Source of the DNA: Rhodohalobacter mucosus
GTDB taxonomy: Bacteria > Bacteroidota > Rhodothermia > Balneolales > Balneolaceae
Direction of reading: 5' to 3'
NCBI RefSeq assembly: GCF_003150675.1
Contig: NZ_QGGB01000006.1
Location: forward strand, 248,001-312,000
DNA: 64,000 nucleotides
Shown here: in pieces, positions 8,737-17,451 of the stretch
How the letters are laid out: each line of letters starts with the position of its first letter
Numbering within the stretch: position 1 is the stretch's first letter
The notes under the pieces: generated by a model
What the model saw: only the letters and a program-made list of their open reading frames with translations
The model's database searches: none
What the model was told of the DNA's origin: nothing
Made by a program: the position numbers and the translations under genes

Positions 8737-11094
8737 AATAACAACATTCAAAACGTTCTCATTCTAGGTGCAGGGGTGATGGGCAGCCAGATTGCAGCTC
8801 ACTGCGTTAATGCAGGACTGAACGTGAAACTGCTCGACCTGAAGTCGGACGACCCGCAAAAGCCGAATAAAACAGCTGAAGAGAGCATTCAGAAGCTCAC
8901 CAAAATGAATCCCGCACCACTGGCTCTTGCGGAGTGGGCGGACAGAATCACTCCCGGTAATTTTGAGGATCATCTCGACTGGGCCGCCGACGCCGACTGG
9001 GTGTGCGAAGTGATTGTTGAGCGGATGGATGTAAAGAAGGATATGATGGGAAGGCTTGAAAAAGTTCGCAAGCCGGGAACCATCGTAAGCTCAAATACTT
9101 CCGGTCTGCCGATCTCCGATATCAGCGAGGATGTGTCGGATGAATTCAAATCACATTTTCTGGGTACTCACTTTTTTAACCCTCCACGCTATATGAAGCT
9201 GCTGGAGGTCATCCCCACCGCTTCCACCGATGATGCCGTTACGGAGTATATGACGCGCTTTTGTGAAAGAATCCTGGGCAAGGGGGTGGTGCGCTGCAAG
9301 GATACACCCAATTTCATTGCGAACCGGATCGGCGTATTTTCCATGGCTTCTATCATGCCGTGGTTTTTTGACGGCTCTTTTCGCGCCGAAGAGATCGATT
9401 TTCTCACCGGTACCCTAACGGGTTACTCCAAAGCGGCCACCTTTCGAACCGCTGACATGGCCGGCCTTGACGTGCTGAATCATGTAGCAGAGAATCTCTA
9501 TCCGGCCGTTCCCGATGATGAGCGGCGGGAGCTGTTCAAGGTGCCGGAAGGATTCAAAAAAATGGTGGAAAAAGGCGCCCACGGAAATAAGAAGGGCCAT
9601 GGGTTTTATAAAAAAGTAAAAAGTGAAAATGGCAAAGAGTATCTGGTAGTGAATCCTGAGACCCTGGAATATGAGTCACAGAAAGATGTTCAATTTGAAT
9701 CGGCCAAAGAGGCAAAACAGAAATTTAAAAGCCCCGGCGAGCGCCTGAAGTATCTGGTTAAACGGGACGATAAAGCCGGTAATTTCCTCTGGAAAATACA
9801 TTGTGACCTTCTCCTTTATGCAGCAAATCGGATTCCTGAAATTACAGAGTCGGTAGAGTCGATCGACCGTGCAATGCAGTGGGGATTCAACTGGGAGCTG
9901 GGGCCGTTTGAGAGGTGGGACGCGATCGGTGTGGAAGAGTCGGTTAAGAGAATGGAGGATGAAGGACGTGATGTGCCCGAATCCGTGAAAAAGATGATTC
10001 AGAGCGGCCGAAAATCCTTTTACAAGGAAGACGGCACGGTATATAACCTTGTAACCGGAAAGGCTGATCAGCTGACTCCGCCAGCCGAAGGCGCTCTTAC
10101 GGCTGCTATGCTAAATAGAAACGATAAGGAGGTGTGGGGCAATAAAAGTGCGGGTCTCTACGACATGGGAGACGGAATCGCACTCTTTGAGTTTCGCACC
10201 AAACAGCAGACGCTCGGGTTTGAACTGGTGGAATCGGCTGAAAAGGCCGCTGAAATCGTCCGGGACCGGTTTGATGCGATGGTGATCGGTCATGACCATG
10301 AAAATTTTAGCTACGGTGCCAACCTGGCCGAGGCAGGCGAAGCGCTGAAAAGCGGAGATGAAGCCAAAATAAAAGAAGCCGTCGACAACTTTCAGCGCGT
10401 GGCGGTGGGACTGAGGTATCAGCCGTTTCCCGTAATCGGTGCCGTATCCGGAAGATGCTTTGGAGGCGGTGTCGAATTTATGATGCACTGCGATAAAGTG
10501 GTTGCCCATCATGAGTTCTACTGCGGTCTGGTAGAGCTGGGTGTGGGACTGATACCGGCCGGAGGAGGAACCAAAGAGCTGCTGTATCGATCGATGGATA
10601 AAGTGAATGAAGATGAGGATGCCGATCCGCTGCCGTACCTCAAAGATGCGTTCAAAACCATCGGTATGGCAAAGGTATCCGATGGTGCCCCAAAGGCCAA
10701 AGAACTCGGCTATCTTCGGGATACAGACATGATTGTAATGAACCGGGACCTTCTTCTTGCAACGGCAAAACAGCAGGCCCGCGCCATGGCAGACGCCGGG
10801 TATCGTCCGCCTGCGGAACCGAAAATCAAACTGATGGGTCAGACCGGAATGAGCGTTTTGGAAGTAACCCTTTACATCATGACCGAAGCAAAATGGGCAT
10901 CCCCGTACGATAAGGTGCTTGCAGGAAAAGTGGCCCGGGTAATGACCGGCGGCGATCTGAGTGAACCGCAGGAAGTGCCCGAATCATACATTCTGAAACT
11001 GGAGCGTGAAGCGATTCTGGAATGTTTTCAGGACGAACGAACGCATAAGCGAATGGAGCATATGCTGAAGACGGGGAAACCGCTTAGGAACTAG
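8710..11094 (+). CDS. fadN: 3-hydroxyacyl-CoA dehydrogenase / enoyl-CoA hydratase, FadN-type
   Basis: 794 residues. The dehydrogenase half comes first, with NAD motif GAGVMG at 20-25 and SSNTSGLPISDI and HFFNPPRYMKLLE. A crotonase half follows, with FPVIGAVSGRCFGGGVEF and ELGVGLIPAGGGTKEL carrying the oxyanion-hole and catalytic-acid region. This order and length match Bacillus FadN and are the reverse of E. coli FadB. It catalyses hydration and NAD-dependent oxidation in beta-oxidation. The first nine residues come from a heptad repeat array and are shared almost exactly with the thiolase N-terminus, so they are not ancestral. The downstream partner thiolase is separated from it by the S23-type gene. 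Confidence 0.93.
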   Translation: MTQDSEIKTNNNIQNVLILGAGVMGSQIAAHCVNAGLNVKLLDLKSDDPQKPNKTAEESIQKLTKMNPAPLALAEWADRITPGNFEDHLDWAADADWVCEVIVERMDVKKDMMGRLEKVRKPGTIVSSNTSGLPISDISEDVSDEFKSHFLGTHFFNPPRYMKLLEVIPTASTDDAVTEYMTRFCERILGKGVVRCKDTPNFIANRIGVFSMASIMPWFFDGSFRAEEIDFLTGTLTGYSKAATFRTADMAGLDVLNHVAENLYPAVPDDERRELFKVPEGFKKMVEKGAHGNKKGHGFYKKVKSENGKEYLVVNPETLEYESQKDVQFESAKEAKQKFKSPGERLKYLVKRDDKAGNFLWKIHCDLLLYAANRIPEITESVESIDRAMQWGFNWELGPFERWDAIGVEESVKRMEDEGRDVPESVKKMIQSGRKSFYKEDGTVYNLVTGKADQLTPPAEGALTAAMLNRNDKEVWGNKSAGLYDMGDGIALFEFRTKQQTLGFELVESAEKAAEIVRDRFDAMVIGHDHENFSYGANLAEAGEALKSGDEAKIKEAVDNFQRVAVGLRYQPFPVIGAVSGRCFGGGVEFMMHCDKVVAHHEFYCGLVELGVGLIPAGGGTKELLYRSMDKVNEDEDADPLPYLKDAFKTIGMAKVSDGAPKAKELGYLRDTDMIVMNRDLLLATAKQQARAMADAGYRPPAEPKIKLMGQTGMSVLEVTLYIMTEAKWASPYDKVLAGKVARVMTGGDLSEPQEVPESYILKLEREAILECFQDERTHKRMEHMLKTGKPLRN

Positions 11095-11106
11095 ATATGG
11101 TTATAA

Positions 11107-11130
11107 GGATAATGGTAGATGGTCAATGGA
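11107..11130. repeat. Left inverted arm of the S23 gene cassette (heptad-type)
   Basis: This arm carries ataatgg, tagatgg and tcaatgg units. Its reverse complement matches the region after the S23 gene (11574-11612), which has one extra heptad and two substitutions. The pair therefore flanks the gene as an imperfect inverted repeat. Confidence 0.6.
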
Positions 11131-11212
11131 TGATTTGATTCCAAAAAAATTGTAAGGGCAAATAAGTTTTCGGTTCATACAGGTAGTTAGTAGGAATAAA
11201 TACTGGAGAACC

Positions 11213-11569
11213 ATGAACAACTTTAGAAAATTGAAAATCTGGAAAAAATCGATTGACCTGGCAACAGATATTTATGATGTCACAAACCAATTTCCAAAAA
11301 CAGAAAGATACGGAATAACATCACAGATTCGGCGCTCAGTAGTATCAATAAGTTCAAATATTGCTGAGGGGGCTGGAAGACATTCTCAAAAAGAATTTTC
11401 TCATTATTTGAATATTGCAAAAGGATCATGCTATGAACTTGAGACTCAGCTGTTAATATCAAGAAATCTCAAATTTCTCAATGCAGAGTCATTCACTGAA
11501 TTAGAAGCAGAATTGGTTAAAATTGAAAAAATGATCTACACGGTGATAAAAAAAATAAATCAAAGTTGA
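11213..11569 (+). CDS. S23-type four-helix-bundle protein
   Basis: 118 residues with the family hallmarks: FRKLKIWKKSIDLATDIYD, TSQIRRSVVSISSNIAEGAGR (about 37-57) and KEFSHYLNIAKGSCYELETQL. The family (TIGR02436, related to Avd of diversity-generating retroelements and to proteins encoded in 23S rRNA intervening sequences) forms basic pentameric four-helix bundles that bind nucleic acid. Here it interrupts the beta-oxidation cluster, is more AT-rich than its neighbours and is bounded by inverted heptad-type arms. That suggests an inserted cassette. No reverse transcriptase, template/variable repeat or rRNA gene is nearby. Its role here is unknown. Confidence 0.9.
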   Translation: MNNFRKLKIWKKSIDLATDIYDVTNQFPKTERYGITSQIRRSVVSISSNIAEGAGRHSQKEFSHYLNIAKGSCYELETQLLISRNLKFLNAESFTELEAELVKIEKMIYTVIKKINQS

Positions 11570-11570
11570 G

Positions 11571-11654
11571 ATTGTAGATAGTCCATTGACTATCTACCAT
11601 TTACCATAATCCAAAATTGTAACCATGACTCAAGACTCAAGACTCAAGACTAAA
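11571..11654. repeat. Heptanucleotide mosaic array (12 units) crossing the thiolase start codon
   Basis: Units run in unbroken 7-bp phase from attgtag to gactaaa, including atctacc, atttacc, ataatcc and three gactcaa. The thiolase ATG at 11625 is inside the array. The segment also forms the right inverted arm of the S23 cassette. Confidence 0.85.
11574..11597. repeat. Perfect 10-bp-stem hairpin just after the S23 gene
   Basis: GTAGATAGTC and GACTATCTAC are exact reverse complements around a CATT loop, 4 nt after the S23 stop codon. No T-run follows, so it is not a standard terminator. It may be a structural end of the cassette. Confidence 0.6.
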
Positions 11655-12839
11655 AAAGAAGAAGTCGTAATCGTCGCAGCGAAACGAACCGCGTGCGGGA
11701 AGGCCAATAAAGGATCTCTGCGTTTTAAAAGGCCCGATTCACTGATGGGTGAAATTATAAAAGATCTTATGAATACTGTCTCCGGGGTGCAGCCTGAAAT
11801 GATTGATGATGTAATCGTTGGCTGTGCTTTCCCGGAGGGCTCGCAGGGGATGAATGTGGCTCGTCAGTCGGTTTTCCTGGGCGGATTGCCGGATTCCGTT
11901 CCCGGTATGACGGTTAACCGGTTCTGCTCTTCAGGGCTGCAAACCATTGCAATGGCAGCCGAGCGGATAATGGCCGGAGGGGCGGAGATCATGATTGCAG
12001 GCGGTGTAGAGAGCATGAGCCAGGTGCCGATGGGAGGGATCTCCTTTCAGCCTAATCCGGAACTGACCAAAGAACGTCCTGAGGTGTACATAAACATGGG
12101 TCTCACTGCTGAAAACGTTGCGGACAAATACGATGTAAGCCGTGAGGACCAGGATGAATTTGCCTTACAGAGCCATCAAAAATGTATCAAAGCGTGGGAA
12201 GAGGGATATTTTGATGAACAGATAACCCCTGTGGAGGTGCTGCATAAATACGTGACCTCCGGCGGTGATGTGGAGGAGGAGTCTTTTAGATTTAAACAGG
12301 ATGAAGGTCCCAGAAAAGACACCAGCCTCGAAGCGCTCGGCGGCCTGAAACCGGCGTTTAAAACCGGCGGATCGGTTACTGCCGGAAACTCCTCGCAAAT
12401 GAATGATGCCGCCTCCGGCGTTCTTGTGATGAGCCGTAAAAAAGCGGACGAGCTGGGACTGAAGCCTCTGGCAAGATACCGTGGATTTGCCGTGGCCGGC
12501 GTGGCACCGGAAATTATGGGAATCGGTCCCGTGGAGGCCATTCCGAAAGTGCTGAAGCAGACCGGGCTGAGCCTGGATGATATCGACCTGATTGAGCTCA
12601 ATGAAGCGTTTGCAGCACAATCTCTTGCAGTGATCAGGCAGGCAGGCCTCGATGCCGATAGAGTGAACATCAACGGAGGCGCAATTGCTATGGGGCACCC
12701 GCTCGGTTGTACCGGCGCCAAGTTAACTACCCAGATTCTTCACGATCTGCATCGTTTGGATAAGCAATACGGCATGGTAACCATGTGCATTGGCGGCGGC
12801 ATGGGTGCTGCGGGGGTATTTGAAAGAATATCTGAGTAA
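11625..12839 (+). CDS. fadA: Acetyl-CoA acyltransferase (3-ketoacyl-CoA thiolase)
   Basis: 404 residues. The nucleophile cysteine is C101 in NRFCSSGLQ; the acid/base residues are H358 in [12 protein letters not shown] and C388 in [11 protein letters not shown]. It cleaves 3-ketoacyl-CoA to acetyl-CoA in the last step of beta-oxidation and would partner the FadN-type protein. The canonical thiolase fold begins at [11 protein letters not shown] (residue 12). The preceding [11 protein letters not shown] is encoded by a heptad array and mirrors the start of the fadN-like gene. If those codons are translated, the tail was gained from repeat DNA. No nearer ATG exists, so this start is likely. Confidence 0.94.
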   Translation: MTQDSRLKTKKEEVVIVAAKRTACGKANKGSLRFKRPDSLMGEIIKDLMNTVSGVQPEMIDDVIVGCAFPEGSQGMNVARQSVFLGGLPDSVPGMTVNRFCSSGLQTIAMAAERIMAGGAEIMIAGGVESMSQVPMGGISFQPNPELTKERPEVYINMGLTAENVADKYDVSREDQDEFALQSHQKCIKAWEEGYFDEQITPVEVLHKYVTSGGDVEEESFRFKQDEGPRKDTSLEALGGLKPAFKTGGSVTAGNSSQMNDAASGVLVMSRKKADELGLKPLARYRGFAVAGVAPEIMGIGPVEAIPKVLKQTGLSLDDIDLIELNEAFAAQSLAVIRQAGLDADRVNINGGAIAMGHPLGCTGAKLTTQILHDLHRLDKQYGMVTMCIGGGMGAAGVFERISE

Positions 12840-12871
12840 GTTTGGGAGATTTAATAAAGGCAGGTAGTTAA

Positions 12872-13028
12872 AAAGTCCCATCTTGCCCCGTAGGGATGCC
12901 TATGGCAAGAGGGGACAGAGAATGGGAAGAGCGCAAAGCGCAACTTCACAAACTCAGGGGTGTGTTAGTCAGTGCTCCGAAATTATAATGGACACACCCC
13001 TATATCCCCTCTCTAGAGGGGACTTTAG
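12872..13028. repeat. Nested palindromic element, copy 1
   Basis: An outer arm AGTCCCATCTTGCC.. meets CCCCTCTCTAGAGGGGACTTT at the far end; inside, AGGGGTGTGT faces ACACACCCCT. It fills the gap between the thiolase and SDR genes. Four relatives are at 47185, 48661, 49771 and 51797. Confidence 0.8.
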
Positions 13029-13053
13029 ACTTCCGAATCAAAACAGAAATTTT

Positions 13054-13081
13054 ACTCACGACTCACGACTCACGACTCACG
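13054..13081. repeat. Tandem heptamer (actcacg) x4 upstream of the SDR gene
   Basis: Four exact copies of actcacg end 9 nt before the ATG at 13091, a position where copy-number change would alter the ribosome-binding or promoter region. Confidence 0.85.
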
Positions 13082-13090
13082 AATAAAACC

Positions 13091-13942
13091 ATGTTCAAAG
13101 AAGACACCCTACAAGACGAAGTCATTCTCATCACCGGCGGCGGGAGCGGTCTGGGACTCTCCATGGCGCATAAATTTGCGGAGCTGGGAGCCGATATTGC
13201 AATCTGCGGCAGAACGGAGAAGAAGCTGCAAGAGGCCACGGAAGAACTGAAGGAGCATGGGACAGACGTGCGCTGGTACTCCGTGGACGTACGGGACTAT
13301 GAAAAAGTGGGAGAGATGATTGAATCCATTGTAAGTGATTTCGGGAAATTGACCGGACTGGTAAATAACGCTGCCGGAAACTTTTTGAGCGCCTCCGAAG
13401 ATTTGTCACCAGGCGGATTCAAGGCCATTGTGGATATCGTATTGCACGGCAGCTTTAACTGCACCCATCATTTCGGCAACTATCTGATCGATGATAAACG
13501 GGAGGGCAATATTCTCAATATCGTCACCACGTATGCGGAGGATGCGGGGTCAGCGTTCGTGCTGCCTTCGGCCTGCGGCAAGGCGGGTGTGCTTGCAATG
13601 ACGCGTTCGCTTGCCTTTGAATGGGGCACCTACGGAATCCGAGTGAATGCCATTGCACCGGGACCTTTTCCGACCGAAGGGGCATGGACACGCCTCTTTC
13701 CCACCAAGAAATTTGAGAAAAAATACCTTCAGAAAATTCCTGCCGGCCGGTACGGGGAACATGAAGAGCTGGCCAATCTCGCCGCCTTCCTGATGAGCGA
13801 CCTGGCTCCCTATATTACGGGAGAGTGCGTAACCATCGACGGCGGTGAGAAGCTTTCTGCGGGGCAATTCAACTTTATTGACGGATTGATGGGGCGAGGG
13901 AAGCTGAAGGCAATATTCAAAATGATGAAGAAAAAGGGGTGA
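13091..13942 (+). CDS. Short-chain dehydrogenase resembling 2,4-dienoyl-CoA reductase
   Basis: 283 residues. The cofactor motif is GGGSGLG (16-22), with NNAAGN at 92-97. The usual YxxxK catalytic motif is absent; instead S160-A-C-G-K164 lies in FVLPSACGKAGVLAMTRSLA, which closely parallels the mitochondrial/peroxisomal DECR group (PSASAKAGV in DECR1). R41 of GRTEKKL suits NADPH. Such enzymes reduce dienoyl-CoA esters so that unsaturated fatty acids can enter beta-oxidation, and the gene closes the beta-oxidation cluster. Function is a strong family inference; the exact substrate is not demonstrated. Confidence 0.88.
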   Translation: MFKEDTLQDEVILITGGGSGLGLSMAHKFAELGADIAICGRTEKKLQEATEELKEHGTDVRWYSVDVRDYEKVGEMIESIVSDFGKLTGLVNNAAGNFLSASEDLSPGGFKAIVDIVLHGSFNCTHHFGNYLIDDKREGNILNIVTTYAEDAGSAFVLPSACGKAGVLAMTRSLAFEWGTYGIRVNAIAPGPFPTEGAWTRLFPTKKFEKKYLQKIPAGRYGEHEELANLAAFLMSDLAPYITGECVTIDGGEKLSAGQFNFIDGLMGRGKLKAIFKMMKKKG

Positions 13943-14041
13943 TGCCCTTGGGTATTGTTCATGAGTTTGCAGGGCAGCAGAGCTCCGGAAGGCTGTGGCT
14001 CAGCGGAGCTGATCCACAGGGTAGATCTGATCCACTGGGGA

Positions 14042-14902
14042 TTACCATTTCTCCATGTGATTGCGGACTTTTTCGACAATACGGGCGGTAAGGAGCGCAT
14101 CGTAGGGTGAGAAAATAGATTCCCGCTTCATCTGAATGGACTTTATAAATTGCTGCAAAGCCCATTCAGCGGTGTCTGATGGATCAAACGCTTTTTCCTG
14201 AACCGTGATGCGCTTATTTTCATTAACACGGTATGCCTTCATTTTCTGAGTGAGCACGTTGCAATCGATCAGCGTTTGCTGATCCGAGAAGAGGCGCTGA
14301 TGGCGCTCTTCCTGGCTGAAGCCGGAAAACTGTATGGATGCGACAGATGCATCTTCAAAACGCATTGACAGGCTCAATCCAAGCGGAGTACCCTCCAGAA
14401 TCACAGGTTTGGCTTCGATCCTGTGAACGTTTCCTCCCATCCATTTTACGATGAACGCTACCTCATCGGTCCAGTGATGATCAAACATCTCCTTGTCGAT
14501 GGTGTAATTTAGCGGCCGCACCTCCTTTTTGATCTGAATAAGATCCGGCTTTTGGATCTGTTGTCGGATCCATTGGGTGGACGGCGTGATGGAGGGCCAG
14601 TGAGAAAACTGTACGGTTACTCCCGCTTCGGAGGAAATGTGATAGATCTGTTCAAGCTTTTTGATATCGACCGGAAGCCTGGAAACCAGAAAACTATTGA
14701 GACCCGATCGAATTGACTGATCCAGAAGATGCAAAGATGTTTTCGGATCGTCTTCAACCAATATAACCGTGCGAAGATTCTGATCCTCAAAAAGGGAAGA
14801 TGAAAGGATGACCTCCTTAATAACAGAGAGCTTGCGAAGGTGTTTTTCCCACGCGGAGGCCCTGCTCTTTTCACCTATTACGGCAACTTTCATGACGTTC
14901 AT
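14042..14902 (-). CDS. Degenerate Gfo/Idh/MocA-like protein
   Basis: 286 residues with the layout of a Gfo/Idh/MocA oxidoreductase. There is an N-terminal Rossmann half starting KVAVIG, a middle SEAGVTVQFSHWPSITPS segment like the substrate loop, and a C-terminal beta-sheet half ending in SPYDALLTARIVEKV. The dinucleotide loop reads GEKSRASAW instead of GxGxxG, and no EKP-type lysine motif is visible, so NAD(P) binding and catalysis may be lost. ATGs at 14902 and 14893 are both usable. It converges with the SDR gene. The product may be a binding or scaffold protein rather than an enzyme. Confidence 0.7.
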   Translation of the reverse strand: MNVMKVAVIGEKSRASAWEKHLRKLSVIKEVILSSSLFEDQNLRTVILVEDDPKTSLHLLDQSIRSGLNSFLVSRLPVDIKKLEQIYHISSEAGVTVQFSHWPSITPSTQWIRQQIQKPDLIQIKKEVRPLNYTIDKEMFDHHWTDEVAFIVKWMGGNVHRIEAKPVILEGTPLGLSLSMRFEDASVASIQFSGFSQEERHQRLFSDQQTLIDCNVLTQKMKAYRVNENKRITVQEKAFDPSDTAEWALQQFIKSIQMKRESIFSPYDALLTARIVEKVRNHMEKW

Positions 14903-14966
14903 CCGGTTTGTGAATGTAAAAGATGCTGAGCCGGACGAAACTATCCAAATAAATCCTTCAAAAGGG

Positions 14967-15149
14967 TTAATCCGGCATGATCAGTGCGAGAATAAAGTAG
15001 AGGAGTACCATGGACCCGACGGAGGAGAAGACAAGAATTAGAAAAATAATCCGGATGATGGTAGAATCCCACCCCAGGTACTCTGCGATACCTCCGCAAA
15101 CACCTGCAACCATCTTGTCTGTATGTGATTTTCTGAGCTTAGCCGGCAT
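14967..15149 (-). CDS. PspC-domain membrane protein
   Basis: 60 residues from the ATG at 15149 (MPAKLRKSHTDKMVAGVCGGIAE). The sequence is essentially one PspC domain: basic N-terminus, KMVAGVCGGIAEYLGWDSTIIR (about 11-32) and one hydrophobic helix (33-58). PspC proteins are associated with envelope stress responses, but single-domain homologues are widespread and mostly uncharacterised. It lies on the same strand just upstream of the Gfo/Idh-like gene. It is compact and complete, so confidence in the gene is high. Confidence 0.9.
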   Translation of the reverse strand: MPAKLRKSHTDKMVAGVCGGIAEYLGWDSTIIRIIFLILVFSSVGSMVLLYFILALIMPD

Positions 15150-15352
15150 GTTGATGTCCTTTAGGAATAGTTTTTGTGAACGTTCAGGTATCAATACGGC
15201 AATATTGACGGTGTGTTTCAAAAATAATGAAAAAAAATTTCAAACCGTTTCAATCCATCATGTCGCGTTTCTACCAGAACTGCAAGTACAGCTATATTTG
15301 CACAGGAACTGACGAATCGTTCTGAAAGGATGTTAAGTCAGAAAAACGGCAT

Positions 15353-15386
15353 AAAAAAAGCGGAACCCCTTGGCAGGACTCCGCTT
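15353..15386 (-). terminator. Rho-independent terminator of the blaI-blaR1 operon
   Basis: Minus-strand AAGCGGA...TCCGCTT stem (15358-15386) followed by seven Ts, 27 nt past the blaR1-like stop codon. Confidence 0.8.
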
Positions 15387-15413
15387 CCTTTCCGTATGCT
15401 GTGGCTCAGCATG

Positions 15414-17447
15414 TTAAAAATTCAGATCAATCTTTTGTGCACGATATCCAACGAAACTGACGGTGGCATGTGTTGCTTCAGACGAAATATTTGATATGGT
15501 AAATTCTCCATCCACATTTGTCGCGGTTCCGCGATTTACTCCGTCAATAACGATATTGGCACCTGCCAGGGGTTGTCCCGTGGTTCCGTCCACCACGGTT
15601 CCGGTAATGGTGGATCCGTTATGATTCATCCTGACGGTCATATTTCTGCCAATAATTTCAGGTTCAATAGAAGAAGAAGTTGATCCGGAGCTCGGGTTGT
15701 AACCGCTTACGGTTATTTCACTTAGAGAATTCTGATCGTTTATGGGTGTCTGTTCCGGGGTGTTTTCACTTCCCTGCAGCTTAAAAAATATGGGCAGGGA
15801 GTACTGAACGCGCACCGGCCGGCCGCGCTGCATGCCGGGCTTAAACTTGGCCTCTCTTACCACGCGCAGAGCCTCTTCATCAGCACCGCCTCCGATGCCG
15901 CGGATCACCTGAGGATCTTCCACCTCACCCTGTTCATTGATTACAAACTGTACGTACACGCGTCCTTCAATGCCCGCTCTGCGAGCCATTTGAGGGTAGC
16001 GGATGTTTCTCTGAAGTGTTTCCAATCCACCTATTAGCTCCGGCATATCTTCCACCACAACGAAGAAATCCTCCTTAGGTCCGGATTCGCCATTTTGAAT
16101 GGTAAGTGAGCCGGGTGTAACCGGATTCATTCCCAGTGCTTTCAGCGTATTGTTGTATGATTCCGCATCCAGCTTGGTTTTAACCTGAATGACCCCTTTT
16201 TCACCGCGGGTTCCGAATTTTTCCACAGCCTCTTCTCCTTTCCATACATGGATAGACTCTATGTGCCTGGGTTCAAGCATTTGAAGCTGTTCGAGTTTGC
16301 TTTCATGCCGCTCGGCCTGCTCCTCCTCACTCATGTAAATAATTATTTCATGAAACCCCTTCTCTCCGGTCCGGTCCACGTTGGTCATGAGGTCGAGCTC
16401 TTCCTCGTCGAACACGCTCTGTGTCTGCATGTCGGTACAGGCCATTACGATGGCGGTCGACATGAAGATGGCGCCCAGAACAGCCATGCTTGTTCGTTTG
16501 GGAACCGGGTGATCGTTCTTGTACTGAGTAATCATTGTGATCCTCTTTTTTAGGTTGGATGATTCCTGAGCCATGTTTACGGAAAGATGCTTTTCAAGAT
16601 TAGGTGATGGAATCAGCTCCAGCAGTAGGGAAGCGTACTCCTTACGGGATACGGTTTTCTCGTTCAGGACCAGACGATCGCACCTCATTTCGCGATACTC
16701 AACCAGTTCGTGCTTGAGCCTGTGCACCAGCGGATGAAACCAGAACAACGCTTCGGTAAGCATCACCAGCAAATGTGTCGCAAAGTCTTGCTCGTGAATA
16801 TGCGTGAGCTCGTGCCGAATGGCCAGGTTCATCTTCCCGTGATTCTTTTTGAGTGATTCCGGAAGGAGTATTACCGGATGACGCTTGCCAAAGGTAACGG
16901 GTACAATCTGCTGATGGATAAAGCAAACCGATACCGGCCGCTGAATAGCCTTCAAAAGCCCATGATTAATACTGCTCAACCCATCTGTTTTTGAAAGGGG
17001 TGCAAGTGAGCACCGATTCCGGAGATGATTCAGGCGGAAAAAATTGATTAAAAACCGGCAAATTGTCACCAGAAGGCCGGAAGCAAGTACGAGCACTACG
17101 GCAAGATAGAGCCAGTAGGTGAGCGGCATCCCGGAATCCGATTCCGCAGGTGCGAGGCTGAATTCAATGGGGGCTGACACTGAAATAATTTTCAGCGCTG
17201 CCTGCGATGCCGACGGGGAGAGGTATGCCGACAGATACTCTACCGCAATTAATAACAGAAAACCTACCGGCAGGGAAAAAACAAGCGCCAGGCGGGTATG
17301 GTACTGATATTCAGGCTGTATCCTGTCGGTTGATTTCAGAATCAGCCAGACGGCGGACCCGATCGTTGTCCATATCAGGAGTGGCAGCCATGCGGCTTTC
17401 AGCAGATTTTCGCCTGCAAGTGCAAGGTCTAATGCGATGTTTTCCAT
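15414..17447 (-). CDS. M56 BlaR1-like sensor metallopeptidase with TonB C-terminal and carboxypeptidase-like domains
   Basis: 677 residues. An N-terminal membrane part has about four helices (residues 1-30, 50-75, 107-135, 310-330). The cytoplasmic zinc protease carries HELTHIHE (about 208-215) and a downstream EYREMRCDRLV with the third ligand. After the last helix the periplasmic part contains a TonB C-terminal domain (IRYPQMARRAGIEGRVYVQF ... VVREAKFKPG) and ends in a CarboxypepD_reg-like repeat (GTVVDGTTGQPLAGANI ... ATNVDGEFTI). In this family signal sensing activates proteolysis and relieves BlaI repression. It follows blaI by 4 bp. The sensor domains are not penicillin-binding, so the signal is probably not a beta-lactam. 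Confidence 0.92.
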   Translation of the reverse strand: MENIALDLALAGENLLKAAWLPLLIWTTIGSAVWLILKSTDRIQPEYQYHTRLALVFSLPVGFLLLIAVEYLSAYLSPSASQAALKIISVSAPIEFSLAPAESDSGMPLTYWLYLAVVLVLASGLLVTICRFLINFFRLNHLRNRCSLAPLSKTDGLSSINHGLLKAIQRPVSVCFIHQQIVPVTFGKRHPVILLPESLKKNHGKMNLAIRHELTHIHEQDFATHLLVMLTEALFWFHPLVHRLKHELVEYREMRCDRLVLNEKTVSRKEYASLLLELIPSPNLEKHLSVNMAQESSNLKKRITMITQYKNDHPVPKRTSMAVLGAIFMSTAIVMACTDMQTQSVFDEEELDLMTNVDRTGEKGFHEIIIYMSEEEQAERHESKLEQLQMLEPRHIESIHVWKGEEAVEKFGTRGEKGVIQVKTKLDAESYNNTLKALGMNPVTPGSLTIQNGESGPKEDFFVVVEDMPELIGGLETLQRNIRYPQMARRAGIEGRVYVQFVINEQGEVEDPQVIRGIGGGADEEALRVVREAKFKPGMQRGRPVRVQYSLPIFFKLQGSENTPEQTPINDQNSLSEITVSGYNPSSGSTSSSIEPEIIGRNMTVRMNHNGSTITGTVVDGTTGQPLAGANIVIDGVNRGTATNVDGEFTISNISSEATHATVSFVGYRAQKIDLNF

Positions 17448-17451
17448 TGGA

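Noticed and set aside
11213-11569. Diversity-generating retroelement based on the Avd-like S23 protein
   Set aside because: No reverse transcriptase, template repeat or variable repeat was found in the window.
12883-13086. Open frame translating to TPLYPLSRGDF-type sequence
   Set aside because: This is the palindromic element read through in one frame; such PLSRG strings arise from the CCCCTCT repeat and not from a protein family.
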